Assembly: GCA_003525075.1 (NCBI GenBank)
Contig: DQFO01000008.1
Location: 159,047 to 223,046 of the forward strand
Direction of reading: 5' to 3'
Length of the DNA: 64,000 nt
Source: Clostridiales bacterium
Lineage (GTDB): Bacteria > Bacillota > Clostridia > TANB77 > CAG-508
In this document: piece by piece, positions 24,046 through 33,467 of the stretch
Numbering within the stretch: the stretch's first letter is position 1
Layout: each line of letters opens with the position of its first letter
Program-made: the position numbers and the translations under genes
The notes under the pieces: generated by a model
Seen by the model: the letters and a program-made list of their open reading frames with translations, nothing else
Database searches by the model: none
What the model was told of the DNA's origin: nothing

Positions 24046-24081
24046 TAAAAAACAAAGCATAAATAACTTCTATGCTTTGTT
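24046..24081 (-). terminator. Terminator of the DUF3592 gene
   Basis: ACAAAGCATA/TATGCTTTGT stem with 9-base loop and a T run on the minus strand. Confidence 0.8.
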
Positions 24082-24095
24082 TATAAAAATAATCT

Positions 24096-24818
24096 CTATT
24101 TTTCTATGTAAATCTCATCTTCTTTATTTGGATTGTAAAATATTTCTACCTTTTGTCCAACAACATAATCTGATGTAGAATATCCTATTACTGACTTTAC
24201 TTCTATAATCTTTCCATTTACAGTATATTGAAATATTGGATACTTATTTATATTTATTTTTCCATCACTATCTTTTTTTTCATCAATAACTATATCTTTT
24301 ACAACAGCAATTGTTTTTTTTATACACCTCTTTTTTAGTTCATTTTTGTTAGAAATTCGTTTACTTACTTCTATAATAAGTATTATTCCTATAATTACAA
24401 TTACTATACTTCCAGAATTCCCCCCATCTTCTTCAAAATTTTTAAAAAATGGGAGTATCATAAGCACTCCACCAATTATTGCTGTTATTAGCCACCAAAA
24501 CAAACTTGAATAATATCGTTCTTTACAGTAAAATTCATCACCATTTTCTTTATTATAAAAAATTTCCACTTCATTTCCTATATTATATTTTTGAAATATA
24601 CTATTTCCTGACAATAATTTATTCTTAAATTTTTTTCCATTTATATTATATTCTATTATTGGCCAATATGATAAGTTATTATCATTATCAATTTCTTTAG
24701 ATATTTCTGTTACTATTGCTGTTGTTTCCTCTGTATATTTCTTTTTCTTTTGTACTAAATCTACACATCCCCAAACACCAAATAATGCAAATATAATTCC
24801 ACCAAAGAATAAAACCAT
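24096..24818 (-). CDS. Membrane protein with two DUF3592 domains
   Basis: 240 residues with three hydrophobic segments (about 1-22, 108-122 and 132-150) that separate two similar domains: each has a beta-rich stretch with Y-x-(I/Y)NGK and VGQKVEIFYNPNKEDEIY-like ends (NIGNEVEIFYNKENGDEFY in the first). This is the DUF3592 pattern, whose function is unknown. Start ATG with AGGGGAGA upstream. It is transcribed as a single gene. Confidence 0.7.
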   Translation of the reverse strand: MVLFFGGIIFALFGVWGCVDLVQKKKKYTEETTAIVTEISKEIDNDNNLSYWPIIEYNINGKKFKNKLLSGNSIFQKYNIGNEVEIFYNKENGDEFYCKERYYSSLFWWLITAIIGGVLMILPFFKNFEEDGGNSGSIVIVIIGIILIIEVSKRISNKNELKKRCIKKTIAVVKDIVIDEKKDSDGKININKYPIFQYTVNGKIIEVKSVIGYSTSDYVVGQKVEIFYNPNKEDEIYIEK

Positions 24819-24892
24819 ATTATTTTCTCCCCTTATTATATATTTTTTTATTTTATAACATATAAAAATATTAAAGTCAAATAATTGATTAA

Positions 24893-24922
24893 AAAAATAA
24901 GACAGGATTATAATTCCTGCCT
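24893..24922 (-). terminator. Terminator of the 48-residue protein gene
   Basis: Minus strand GGCAGGA/TCCTGTC hairpin followed by an extended T-rich tract, immediately after the stop codon at 24924. Confidence 0.7.
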
Positions 24923-24923
24923 T

Positions 24924-25070
24924 TTACATTATTCCCATCTTTTTAGCAAATTTTTTACCTTTTTTCATCATTTTGTTTGTATTAAACATATTGTCATTTT
25001 GCCATAACATAACCATTCCTGTTGTTACTAATCCACCTATAACTAAACCTTTAACAAATTTCATATTCAT
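24924..25070 (-). CDS. Small single-pass membrane protein, 48 residues
   Basis: Short open frame with proper signals: AAGGG ribosome binding site six bases before ATG (25068-25070), stop TAA at 24924-24926, and a terminator straight after it. The product is MNMKFVKGLVIGGLVTTG..., one hydrophobic segment with glycines (residues 6-23), then a Lys/Met-rich tail (MMKKGKKFAKKMGIM). It resembles small YtxH/DUF3918-type envelope proteins, but the family is not established. Confidence 0.65.
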   Translation of the reverse strand: MNMKFVKGLVIGGLVTTGMVMLWQNDNMFNTNKMMKKGKKFAKKMGIM

Positions 25071-25191
25071 TTCAATCCCTTCTTTACAACTATTATTAGA
25101 TTTTTAATCTTTTAATAGTATCTCATTTTTGTTAGTTATTTATTCATTAATAATAAAATTGTTTTCAAAAGCCATTTTAACTCAATTTTCA

Positions 25192-25220
25192 TTGACTTTT
25201 TGCCATTTTGCTAGTATAAT
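25192..25220 (+). promoter_or_regulatory. Promoter of leuS
   Basis: TTGACT (25192-25197), 17-bp spacer, perfect TATAAT (25215-25220). The leader of about 65 bases has nested AAGAA/TTCTT and CTCAT/ATGAG pairing but none of the T-box motifs. Confidence 0.85.
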
Positions 25221-25290
25221 CGATATGAAATAATTTCGCTCATAAGAATATTTTTCTTACAACGAAAAATGAGAAAGGAATGAACTTTAA

Positions 25291-27687
25291 ATGGCATATA
25301 ATTTTAAAGAAATAGAAAAGAAATGGCAAAATAAATGGGAAAAAGAAGGAACATTTAATGCTAGCACTGATTACACAAAGAAAAAATGGTATGGATTAAT
25401 AGAATTCCCTTATCCATCAGGACAAGGTCTACATGTTGGACATCCTCGTAGTTATACAGCACTTGATATAATTGCAAGAAAAAGAAGATTACAAGGATAT
25501 AATGTATTATTCCCTATTGGATTTGATGCATTCGGTCTTCCAGCAGAAAATTATGCAATAAAAACAAATGTACATCCAAAAATAACAACTGCAAAAAATA
25601 TTGCACATTTTACAGAACAATTAAAATCTGTTGGTTTTTCATTTGATTGGTCAAGAGTTATTGACACAACAGATCCTGAATATTATAAATGGACACAATG
25701 GATATTTATTCAATTATATAAACATGGATTAGCTTATAAAGCAACAATGCCAATAAACTTCTGTACAGGATGTAAAGTTGGATTAGCAAATGAAGAAGTT
25801 GTAAATGGTGTTTGTGAAAGATGTGGAAGTCCTGTTGTACAAAAAGAAAAATCACAATGGATGTTAAGAATCACGAAATATGCTCAAAGATTAATTGACG
25901 ATTTAGATGATGTTGATTATTTGGAAAAAATCAAAACACAACAACGCAACTGGATTGGTCGTTCTGAAGGTGCTGAAGTAAAATTCAAAATTGCAGGTAC
26001 TGACGAAACACTAACTGTTTACACAACAAGACCTGATACACTATTTGGTGCTACATATATGGTAGTTGCTCCAGAACACAAATTAATTGAAGAATTTGCT
26101 TCTAAAATAACAAATTTAGATGAAATAAAAGAATATCAAAAACAAGCTGCTTTAAAATCTGATTTTGAACGTGGTGAAATGAATAAAGATAAAACTGGTG
26201 TTGAAATCAAAGGAATTAAAGCAATAAATCCATTAACAAACAAAGAAATTCCTGTTTGGGTTGCAGATTATGTATTATCATCTTATGGAACTGGTGCTAT
26301 TATGGCTGTTCCTGCTCATGATACAAGAGATTATGAATTTGCTACAAAATTTGGTCTTAATATTATACCTGTTCTTGAAGGTGGAGATGTTTCAAAAGAA
26401 GCATTTACTGGTGATGGTGTACATATAAACTCAGGATTTTTAAATGGTTTAGAATTAGAAGAAGCAAAAAATAAAGTTATAAAATATCTTGAAGATAATA
26501 AAATTGGTGAAAGAAAAGTAAATTATAAACTTCGTGATTGGGTATTCTCACGTCAAAGATATTGGGGTGAACCAATTCCAATGGTACATTGTGATGATTG
26601 TGGTTGGGTTCCAGTTGATGAAAAAGATTTACCTTTAACACTACCAGATGTAAAAGATTTCTTACCTGGAGAAGATGGAGAATCACCTCTTGCAAGACAT
26701 GCAGAATGGATTAATACAACATGTCCACACTGTGGTAAACCTGCAAAAAGAGAAACAGATACAATGCCTCAATGGGCTGGCTCATCATGGTATTTCTTAA
26801 GATACATGGATCCACATAATCATGATGCTCTTGCATCAAAAGAAGCTCTTGAATATTGGTCACCTGTTGACTGGTATAATGGTGGTATGGAACATACTAC
26901 ACTTCACTTATTATATTCAAGATTCTGGCATAAATTCTTATATGATATTGGAGTTGTTCCAACAAAAGAACCTTATGCAAAACGTACATCACATGGTATG
27001 ATTTTAGGTTCAAATGGAGAGAAAATGTCTAAATCAAAAGGAAATGTTATAAATCCTGATGATATTGTAAATGAATTTGGTGCTGATGCTTTTAGAGTTT
27101 ATGAAATGTTTATGGGACCATTTGATCAAACAGCAAGTTGGTCTATGGATAGTATTAGAGGTTGCTTCAAATTCCTTGACAGAGTTTGGAACTTACAAGA
27201 TATTTTAGTCGATGGTGATACATATTCAAAAGAAGCTGAAAAAATGATGAATAAAGCTATCAAAAAAGTTTCACAAGATATTGAAGAAATGAAATTTAAT
27301 ACATGTGTTTCTACATTCATGACAATGATGAATGAATTTACTAAATTAAAGAAAATTAATAAAGCTGAATTCAAAACATTTTTAATATTATTAAATCCTT
27401 TTGCTCCTCATATAACTGAAGAGTTAAATGAAATTGCTGGATTTGATAAGCCTATTTCATCTTGTGATTGGCCTAAATATGATGAAAGTAAAACAATTGA
27501 TGACGAAATAGAAATTCCAGTTCAAGTTAATGGTAAATTAAAAACAACTATTACTATTAATTTAGATGAAGATGAATCTTCTGTTAAAGAAAAAGTTCAT
27601 TCTGCTTTAGAAGGAAAGCTTGATGGAAAATCTATTGTTAAAGAAATTTATGTAAAAAATAAAATTTACAATGTTGTTGTAAAATAG
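25291..27687 (+). CDS. leuS: Leucine--tRNA ligase
   Basis: Class I aminoacyl-tRNA synthetase charging tRNA-Leu. 798 residues with the HIGH-type motif YPSGQGLHVGHPRSY (38-52), a zinc-type Cys cluster (CTGCKVGLANEEVVNGVCERCG), the CP1 editing domain (TTRPDTLFGATYMVVAPEH, about 235-255, and GTGAIMAVPAHDTRDY), KMSKSKGN and the anticodon-binding/C-terminal domains. Length and order are normal for bacterial LeuRS. AAAGGA lies 11 bases before ATG. It is transcribed alone between a clear promoter and a strong bidirectional terminator. Confidence 0.97.
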   Translation: MAYNFKEIEKKWQNKWEKEGTFNASTDYTKKKWYGLIEFPYPSGQGLHVGHPRSYTALDIIARKRRLQGYNVLFPIGFDAFGLPAENYAIKTNVHPKITTAKNIAHFTEQLKSVGFSFDWSRVIDTTDPEYYKWTQWIFIQLYKHGLAYKATMPINFCTGCKVGLANEEVVNGVCERCGSPVVQKEKSQWMLRITKYAQRLIDDLDDVDYLEKIKTQQRNWIGRSEGAEVKFKIAGTDETLTVYTTRPDTLFGATYMVVAPEHKLIEEFASKITNLDEIKEYQKQAALKSDFERGEMNKDKTGVEIKGIKAINPLTNKEIPVWVADYVLSSYGTGAIMAVPAHDTRDYEFATKFGLNIIPVLEGGDVSKEAFTGDGVHINSGFLNGLELEEAKNKVIKYLEDNKIGERKVNYKLRDWVFSRQRYWGEPIPMVHCDDCGWVPVDEKDLPLTLPDVKDFLPGEDGESPLARHAEWINTTCPHCGKPAKRETDTMPQWAGSSWYFLRYMDPHNHDALASKEALEYWSPVDWYNGGMEHTTLHLLYSRFWHKFLYDIGVVPTKEPYAKRTSHGMILGSNGEKMSKSKGNVINPDDIVNEFGADAFRVYEMFMGPFDQTASWSMDSIRGCFKFLDRVWNLQDILVDGDTYSKEAEKMMNKAIKKVSQDIEEMKFNTCVSTFMTMMNEFTKLKKINKAEFKTFLILLNPFAPHITEELNEIAGFDKPISSCDWPKYDESKTIDDEIEIPVQVNGKLKTTITINLDEDESSVKEKVHSALEGKLDGKSIVKEIYVKNKIYNVVVK

Positions 27688-27688
27688 A

Positions 27689-27720
27689 AAAACGATTGGC
27701 GAAATGCCAATCGTTTTTTA
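27689..27720 (+). terminator. Bidirectional terminator between leuS and the glycosylase gene
   Basis: AAACGATTGGC/GCCAATCGTTT stem with a 5-base loop, T run on the plus strand and A run on the other side; it serves both convergent genes. Confidence 0.88.
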
Positions 27721-28584
27721 TGCTTCTCTCTTCCAATAAAATAAATATTGTTGAGCAATACCAGCTAAATTCCCAAATTTTTCATGTGCAAGTTTCTCTA
27801 ATTCTTTTTTGTTAACTTTTGTTTCATCTTCATTTTTTATATAAAGTTCGTTCATAACTCTTCTAACCCATACATCAATTGGGAAAACTTCAAATCTTTT
27901 TAAAGTTGAAAATAATAAAATACAGTCTGCTACTTTAGGACCAACTCCTGATAATGTTAATAATTGTTCTCTAACTTCCATTGTATTTGGATTATTTTGC
28001 ATTTGTTCTAAATCTACTTTTTTATCTAATATCATATGTACAGTCTCATATAATCTTATATCTCTAAAACCTGTTCCAAGTTTCCTATAATCTTCTACTG
28101 TTACATCTTTTAATTCTTCTACTGTAGGAAAAGCGTAATGTTTTTCTCCGTTCCATTCTATTTCTTTTCCATATGTTTTAGATAGTCTTTCAATTATCCC
28201 TTTTATTCTTGGAATATTATTATTTGCTGAAATAATGTAAGATATTATCATTTCCCATAAATCTTGATTTAAAATTCTAATTCCTTGTCCATATTGTATA
28301 CTTGTTTTTACATTATCATCTATTTTGGATAAAGTTTCTTTTATTTCTTCATAATTACGATTTAAATCAAAATAATCTTGTACAATTTCTTTTATATCAC
28401 CATTACATATTCCTTTAAATATTACAGTGTCCCCATTTTTTTGGACATTCATTACATTTTCTTTAAATACTCCTGTATAACTTCCATCATCTTGTTTATT
28501 CCATCTAAAACATTGGCCACAATCAAATATATCTGCTAATTCAAATGATTTTATATTTTCTATTTTATATTCTTGTTCTTGCAT
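27718..28584 (-). CDS. 8-oxoguanine DNA glycosylase/AP lyase (OGG1 type)
   Basis: Removes 8-oxoG opposite C and nicks the abasic site. The 288 residues comprise an N-terminal OGG domain (FDCGQCFRWNKQDDGSYTG) and an HhH-GPD domain: hairpin LLTLSGVGPKVADCILLF with the catalytic Lys of GPKVAD, and VFPIDVWVRRVM with the catalytic Asp. This is the Clostridial/eukaryote-like Ogg1 rather than MutM. GGAGG six bases upstream places the start at ATG 28582-28584 instead of the GTG at 28596. It converges with leuS. Confidence 0.92.
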   Translation of the reverse strand: MQEQEYKIENIKSFELADIFDCGQCFRWNKQDDGSYTGVFKENVMNVQKNGDTVIFKGICNGDIKEIVQDYFDLNRNYEEIKETLSKIDDNVKTSIQYGQGIRILNQDLWEMIISYIISANNNIPRIKGIIERLSKTYGKEIEWNGEKHYAFPTVEELKDVTVEDYRKLGTGFRDIRLYETVHMILDKKVDLEQMQNNPNTMEVREQLLTLSGVGPKVADCILLFSTLKRFEVFPIDVWVRRVMNELYIKNEDETKVNKKELEKLAHEKFGNLAGIAQQYLFYWKREA

Positions 28585-28639
28585 ATTTTCCTCCACTTTT
28601 ATATTTTAGTTCATTTGAATTAATTTTTCAACATCTTCA

Positions 28640-28668
28640 TTGCAAATTTATTAAAAGTCATGTATAAT
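28640..28668 (+). promoter_or_regulatory. Promoter of the 28.7-kb membrane protein gene
   Basis: TTGCAA (28640-28645), 17-bp spacer, perfect TATAAT (28663-28668). Confidence 0.8.
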
Positions 28669-28723
28669 ATTATTATCACGTATTTAATATTAAATTGAGC
28701 TCAATATTTGAGGAGGTTATTTT

Positions 28724-29113
28724 ATGTTGCAACACTTCTTGGTATTCTTTATTACTTTTATCATCCTTTTAATTGCTATTATAATCATTACAATAATACT
28801 TCCAATGTGGCGGTTTATGGAAAGCGCAGATAATGTAATCCATTTATTTTCTCTCTTAAAAATATTATTAAAATTTGATGATCTTCCACAAAAAGGAGAA
28901 ATAAAAATATCATATGGTAAATGTAAATTAAAATTTGGTAATGTTAATGAAGCTAGCATCGAACTCGAAAAACTAGCTAAAGAAGCATTAGAATACTATG
29001 ATAAACTTGGTTGGATTGCTATGACTGATAATTATTTTCAAGTTCAAAAAGACAAGCTAATCAATATATGTTACGAACTACGAAAGTTAAGGTGGGAAAA
29101 TCAAGGAGTTTAA
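28724..29113 (+). CDS. Small membrane-anchored protein of unknown function
   Basis: 129 residues: one strongly hydrophobic N-terminal segment (about 4-30, LVFFITFIILLIAIIII) and then a soluble helical domain (NEASIELEKLAKEALEYYDKLGWIAMTDNYFQVQKDKLINICYELRKLRW). No family recognised. Excellent signals: promoter TTGCAA-17-TATAAT, GAGGAGGTTATTTT-ATG, and a terminator. A transcriptionally autonomous single gene between ogg and the Lon-family protease. Confidence 0.7.
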   Translation: MLQHFLVFFITFIILLIAIIIITIILPMWRFMESADNVIHLFSLLKILLKFDDLPQKGEIKISYGKCKLKFGNVNEASIELEKLAKEALEYYDKLGWIAMTDNYFQVQKDKLINICYELRKLRWENQGV

Positions 29114-29118
29114 AAACG

Positions 29119-29148
29119 AATGTGGGAGAATATCCCACATTTTCTTTA
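29119..29148 (+). terminator. Terminator of the 28.7-kb gene
   Basis: AATGTGGGA/TCCCACATT stem, 5-base loop, T-rich tail on the plus strand. Confidence 0.8.
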
Positions 29149-29165
29149 TGGCTCTATGTCAATAG

Positions 29166-29197
29166 AATAAGGAATCTATAATTATAGACCCCTTATT
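29166..29197 (-). terminator. Hairpin downstream of the Lon-family gene
   Basis: AATAAGG..TCTATA/TATAGA..CCTTATT, 13 pairs with small internal mismatches; probable terminator of the minus-strand gene though its T run is weak. Confidence 0.5.
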
Positions 29198-29224
29198 ATC
29201 AAAACTAATATTTTTTTCATTTAA

Positions 29225-31612
29225 CTATTTCTCACAAATTTTAGCATATTTTTTCAATTTTTCATAAGCTAAATAATTTACTGTACCTGCTGGGAATTTT
29301 CCATCTTTATCTTTCTTTCCTGCTGGAACACCTGTTAGAACTTCAATACCTTCATCTATTGTAGAAACAGCATATATATGGAATAAATTATTTTTTACTG
29401 CTTCAACAACATCATCATTTAATTGTAAATTTTCAACATTTTGAACTGGTATCATAACACCATGTGAACCATCTAATCCACGCATTTTACAAATTTGGAA
29501 ATATCCTTCTATTTTTTCATTAACTCCACCAATTGGTTGAATTTGTCCTTTTTGGTTTACTGAACCTGTAACAGCAATTGATTGCTTAATTGGTATTTCA
29601 GATAAACTTGATAATAATCCATAAAGCTCTGTGCTTGATGCACTATCACCATCAACACCATTATATAATTGTTCAAAACATATACTTGCTGTTAAACATA
29701 ATGGAATATCTTGTGCAAATAGTTCTCCTAAATATCCTGATAAAATATATACACCTTTTGAGTGTGTTGAACCTGATAAATCAACTTCTCTTTCTATGTT
29801 TACAACACCTTGTTTTCCAGTATATGTGTTTACAGTTATCTTTGCAGGCTTCCCAAATGTATAATCACCTATTGTCATAACTGTTAATCCATTAATTTCT
29901 CCCACTAATGAACCTGTTGTATTTATTAATAATGTATTTTCTTTTATCATTTCTAAATATTTTTCATCATATTTTTTAATTCTTTCAACTCTCTCTTCTA
30001 ATGCTTTTTTCACAAAATCTGATGTAACCACCTTAGCTTTAGCTAACTTTGCCCACGTTCCAGCTTCACCTACAACTTGTGCTAATTCTGTAAATCTTGT
30101 TGATATTTTATTATTATCTCCTGCAATTCTTGATGCATATTCTACAATACTTGCCATTGCTGATTTATCCAATTGTGGCAATTCTTCTTGTTCACAAAAT
30201 GAATGAACAAATTGTGCAAGTTTATTTACATTTTCTTCTGTAATTGGTGCAGTTTCTTCAAATTCTACTTTTATTTTAAATAGTCTTCTAAAATCACTAT
30301 CCATTGAAAGTAATGTATGATATATATTAGAACTTCCTATTAATATTACTTTTAAATCAATTGGAATTGGTTCTGGTTTTAATGAAATTAATGTCATAGA
30401 TGACCTTTGTTCTATTGAATTATCTATTGATACTTCTTTAACTCTTAAAACTCTTTTTAATTCTTCATAACATATCCCATTCGCTAATAAATCTTTAGCT
30501 TGGAATATAATATATCCTCCATTTGCTTTTTGTAATAAACCAGGTTTTAACATTGTAAAATCTGTTTTAAATGAACCATAATAATTTTCATATTCTAATT
30601 TTCCAAATAAATTATTAAATGAATAATTTGAATCCATTATTACAGGTGCGCCTTGTGTTTCACTATTATCAATAAATAAATTTACTCTATAATTTAAACA
30701 TGGATCTTGTTTTTTTGCCATTGGCCCTTGTTGTGGTTGGTTATTTTGAGCTTGTTTATCTTCTTCTAAAAAATATGAAACATTTTTTAATACATCTTGT
30801 TTTATATCTGTTAAGAATTTATTTATTTTTTTATTTCTTTTATATTTTGCTTTTATAAAATTTATATGCGCATTTACTGTTAATAATGCAATATTTGATT
30901 GCCATTCAGAAACTTTTTTATCTGCTTCTCTTTCTATTTGTTTAATTTGTCCAATTGCTTCCATTATTTGTTGTTGTACAACAGTTGACTTTTCTTCATA
31001 ATGTTGTTTTACTGATTCTTCTAATTTTTCAAACTCTTCTTCTTCTATTACTTTGCCTTCTACAATTGGCATCATATAAATTCCATTTTGTGCAGATTTT
31101 ACTTGAAATCCTTCTTTAAATGCATCTTGTGTTAATTTTTGCATTACAACTTCTCTTTGTGCTTCAAATTCTTGTTTTATTAAAGCTTTTTCTTTTTCAA
31201 AATCATCAGCATTAAATGTTTTCTTTATATCTTTTTTTACTTCTTGGATAAATCCATCCATACTCTCTTTAAATTCTTTTCCTTGACCTGCTGGTAATGA
31301 TACTGCTATTGGTTCATTTGGATTTTGAAAATTATATATATAACACCAGTCATTTGGAACTTTTTTCTTTGGTGCAATACTATCTAAATAGTTTTTTGTA
31401 TACATTGTTTTTCCAACTCCACTTGGTCCTTCAATATATATGTTATATCCTTTTACATCAACTTGTAAACCAAATTGTAATGCTTTTATTCCTCTCTCTT
31501 GTCCTATACCATCATTTACTGATTCTAAGTCTTGAGTTGTCTCAAAATGAAACATATCTCTATTACATACCATTTTTAAGTCTTTATAACTTAACTCTTT
31601 TTTGTTATTCAT
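29225..31612 (-). CDS. Lon-family ATP-dependent protease (LonB/YcbZ-like)
   Basis: 795 residues: AAA region with Walker A EGPSGVGKTMYT (near 62-72), a long coiled-coil insertion (about 120-280), Walker B/sensor parts (KANGGYIIFQAKDLL, DLKVILIGSS) and a C-terminal S16 peptidase domain with catalytic Ser in VDGDSASSTE and catalytic Lys in GGVNEKIEG. There is no Lon N-terminal substrate domain and no LonB transmembrane segments, so it belongs to the YcbZ/LonC-like group, which may act in protein quality control. Start ATG after GGAGG. A promoter at 31736-31764 precedes it. Confidence 0.88.
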   Translation of the reverse strand: MNNKKELSYKDLKMVCNRDMFHFETTQDLESVNDGIGQERGIKALQFGLQVDVKGYNIYIEGPSGVGKTMYTKNYLDSIAPKKKVPNDWCYIYNFQNPNEPIAVSLPAGQGKEFKESMDGFIQEVKKDIKKTFNADDFEKEKALIKQEFEAQREVVMQKLTQDAFKEGFQVKSAQNGIYMMPIVEGKVIEEEEFEKLEESVKQHYEEKSTVVQQQIMEAIGQIKQIEREADKKVSEWQSNIALLTVNAHINFIKAKYKRNKKINKFLTDIKQDVLKNVSYFLEEDKQAQNNQPQQGPMAKKQDPCLNYRVNLFIDNSETQGAPVIMDSNYSFNNLFGKLEYENYYGSFKTDFTMLKPGLLQKANGGYIIFQAKDLLANGICYEELKRVLRVKEVSIDNSIEQRSSMTLISLKPEPIPIDLKVILIGSSNIYHTLLSMDSDFRRLFKIKVEFEETAPITEENVNKLAQFVHSFCEQEELPQLDKSAMASIVEYASRIAGDNNKISTRFTELAQVVGEAGTWAKLAKAKVVTSDFVKKALEERVERIKKYDEKYLEMIKENTLLINTTGSLVGEINGLTVMTIGDYTFGKPAKITVNTYTGKQGVVNIEREVDLSGSTHSKGVYILSGYLGELFAQDIPLCLTASICFEQLYNGVDGDSASSTELYGLLSSLSEIPIKQSIAVTGSVNQKGQIQPIGGVNEKIEGYFQICKMRGLDGSHGVMIPVQNVENLQLNDDVVEAVKNNLFHIYAVSTIDEGIEVLTGVPAGKKDKDGKFPAGTVNYLAYEKLKKYAKICEK

Positions 31613-31735
31613 TTTTTCCTCCGTATCTTTTCTTATTAACTTTTTGCAAAATTTTTTAAGTAGTATTTATAAACTTTTTATCTTAAAAATCTGGCAAGAA
31701 AAATTAATTATATTTTGTCCTATTTTGTCTTTTTT

Positions 31736-31764
31736 ATTTTATACTAGTTATTATTTTTTGTAAA
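31736..31764 (-). promoter_or_regulatory. Promoter of the Lon-family protease gene
   Basis: Minus strand TTTACA (31759-31764), 17-bp spacer, TAAAAT (31736-31741). It gives a leader of about 110 bases that is AT-rich and without obvious structure. Confidence 0.6.
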
Positions 31765-31817
31765 GCAATTTATTAAAGTTTTTTCTTGAAATTTTTGTAA
31801 AGAACAAAGATATAATA

Positions 31818-31842
31818 AAACACACCTTTTTATTGGTGTGTA
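31818..31842 (-). terminator. Terminator overlapping the mtnN stop codon
   Basis: Minus strand ACACACC/GGTGTGT stem with the TAA stop of mtnN (31830-31832) in the loop, followed by TTTATTAT. Confidence 0.65.
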
Positions 31843-32522
31843 AAAAATTCATTTATTATATATGCACATCTTCTGGATGCTTTTTCTAAAAAATTATCAA
31901 ATGTTATTTCATTCTGTCCATTTGGTTTATCTGAAATACTTCTTACTACTAAAAATGGTATCTTATCTAATTTACATACTTGAGCTATTGCCGAACCTTC
32001 CATTTCTATGCAATCAGCATTAAATTTGTTTCTTATTTTTTCTTTCATTTTTGATTCTGTACAGAAAATATCACCTGAAGCAATTGTTCCAACTTTTATA
32101 TTGAAATCTTTATCATTTATACGTTTTATTATTTTTTCTATTTTTACTATTAATTGTTCATCACTTTCCACATATTGTCCCACATTGCTGATAAATCCTT
32201 TTTCATGTCCAAATGCTGTTATATCAAAATCATGTTGTACTAATTTTTTTCCTATAACAATATCTCCTATTTCTAATTCATCATTACAACTTCCTGCAGA
32301 CCCAACATTTATTATTCCTTCAACTTTAAAATTATCAATTAAAATCTGTGTAACTCTTGCTGCATTTACTTTTCCAACTCCTGCTTCAACTAATACTACA
32401 TTTTTATCATTTATTGTTCCTTTGAAAAAGTTTAATTCATATATTTCTTTATTTTCTATATTTTGCATTATTTTTTTTATTTCTTTCATCTCTTCTTGCA
32501 TCGCAGCAATTATTCCATACAT
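31830..32522 (-). CDS. mtnN: 5'-methylthioadenosine/S-adenosylhomocysteine nucleosidase
   Basis: Hydrolyses MTA and SAH to adenine plus a thioribose, recycling the by-products of methylation and polyamine synthesis. 230 residues with the family blocks GIIAAMQEEM, VGSAGSCNDELEIGDIV, ASGDIFCTES and IEMEGSAIAQVC (catalytic Glu in MEGSA) and the catalytic-type Asp in SISDKPNG. Start after AAGGAGA. It follows the unknown 288-residue gene by 12 bp in the same operon. Confidence 0.95.
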   Translation of the reverse strand: MYGIIAAMQEEMKEIKKIMQNIENKEIYELNFFKGTINDKNVVLVEAGVGKVNAARVTQILIDNFKVEGIINVGSAGSCNDELEIGDIVIGKKLVQHDFDITAFGHEKGFISNVGQYVESDEQLIVKIEKIIKRINDKDFNIKVGTIASGDIFCTESKMKEKIRNKFNADCIEMEGSAIAQVCKLDKIPFLVVRSISDKPNGQNEITFDNFLEKASRRCAYIINEFFTHQ

Positions 32523-32534
32523 ATTATTATCTCC

Positions 32535-33401
32535 TTACTTCTCATAATCTTCTTCTAAAGTTACAGTTATAATATCTTCATCTCTTGAATCATAATCATT
32601 GGCTCTTTCTTTTTCTTCATCAGAAAGCTCCCATGTCTTTTTAGAATCATTTTGACTTTTTATTATTTGATTTATTTTTTGTCTTAAAACTGGCATTTGA
32701 TCACTTAGCCCTAATTTTTCTAATGTATCTACAACATCACTATTTAGAATATCTTCTATAACTTCTAAAGAAAGATTTTGGCTAGCAAGCCCTTCAGCTA
32801 TTATATCAATAATATCTGTTTTAAAATCATAATTATAAATATCTTCAGTTGCTTTTTTATAATCTTCTAGTTTTGTTCTTAAATCTTCTACTTCAGCTTC
32901 ATCAAAATAAAATTTCTTTGCTAATTCTTCATTAAACACTGTCCTTATTGCTATTATCAAAACTGTAATAAAACTTTTTTCTTTTATTTTTTCTTTATTC
33001 TTCTCTTTTTGTTCTTGTAATCCTTCAGCCTCTTGTAAATATAGTCCCATTTCATTTCTATACGCATCAACTGCTCTTTCAATAAGACTATTTATTACTA
33101 ACATTGGGACTAAACCAATTACAAATTTTTTATTCTTATCTTGACTTTGAAATACTTTGACTTTGCTTTCTTTGAATTGTTGATAAATTTCAACTAATTT
33201 ATTGTTTAATGTAACTCCTAAATCTGGTAATTTTTCATCCAACAATTCAAATCCATAGCTAGAAATTTGTTCATTAATACTCGAATTTACTTTTTCTGCT
33301 TTCATTAGAGCTTCTGCAATACTCTCTCTTAGGTTTATCACACTCTCAAAAAAATTATATGCAATTTTATCTTCTGTATCATGTACCATTTTTGAGTTCA
33401 T
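32535..33401 (-). CDS. Conserved-looking helical protein of unknown function, upstream of mtnN
   Basis: 288 residues, predicted almost wholly helical and without a clear membrane segment (KKFVIGLVPMLVINSLI and FITVLIIAIRTVF are only moderately hydrophobic). The C-terminus is very acidic (SDEEKERANDYDSRDEDIITVTLEEDYEK). No family recognised. AAGGAAGT precedes the ATG. First gene of the operon with mtnN, behind a promoter at 33437-33465. Confidence 0.65.
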   Translation of the reverse strand: MNSKMVHDTEDKIAYNFFESVINLRESIAEALMKAEKVNSSINEQISSYGFELLDEKLPDLGVTLNNKLVEIYQQFKESKVKVFQSQDKNKKFVIGLVPMLVINSLIERAVDAYRNEMGLYLQEAEGLQEQKEKNKEKIKEKSFITVLIIAIRTVFNEELAKKFYFDEAEVEDLRTKLEDYKKATEDIYNYDFKTDIIDIIAEGLASQNLSLEVIEDILNSDVVDTLEKLGLSDQMPVLRQKINQIIKSQNDSKKTWELSDEEKERANDYDSRDEDIITVTLEEDYEK

Positions 33402-33436
33402 TTTTTACTTCCTTTTTATAAAACTTTGTAATTTGT

Positions 33437-33465
33437 ATTATATCATCGTTTTCTTATAAAATCAA
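33437..33465 (-). promoter_or_regulatory. Promoter of the 288-residue gene and mtnN
   Basis: Minus strand TTGATT (33460-33465), 17-bp spacer, perfect TATAAT (33437-33442). The -35 box directly follows the T tract of the non-coding locus terminator. Confidence 0.8.
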
Positions 33466-33467
33466 GG

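Noticed and set aside
25221..25290. T-box riboswitch ahead of leuS (and ahead of aspS)
   Set aside because: The leaders are short and lack the specifier-loop and AGGGTGGNACCGCG T-box sequences.
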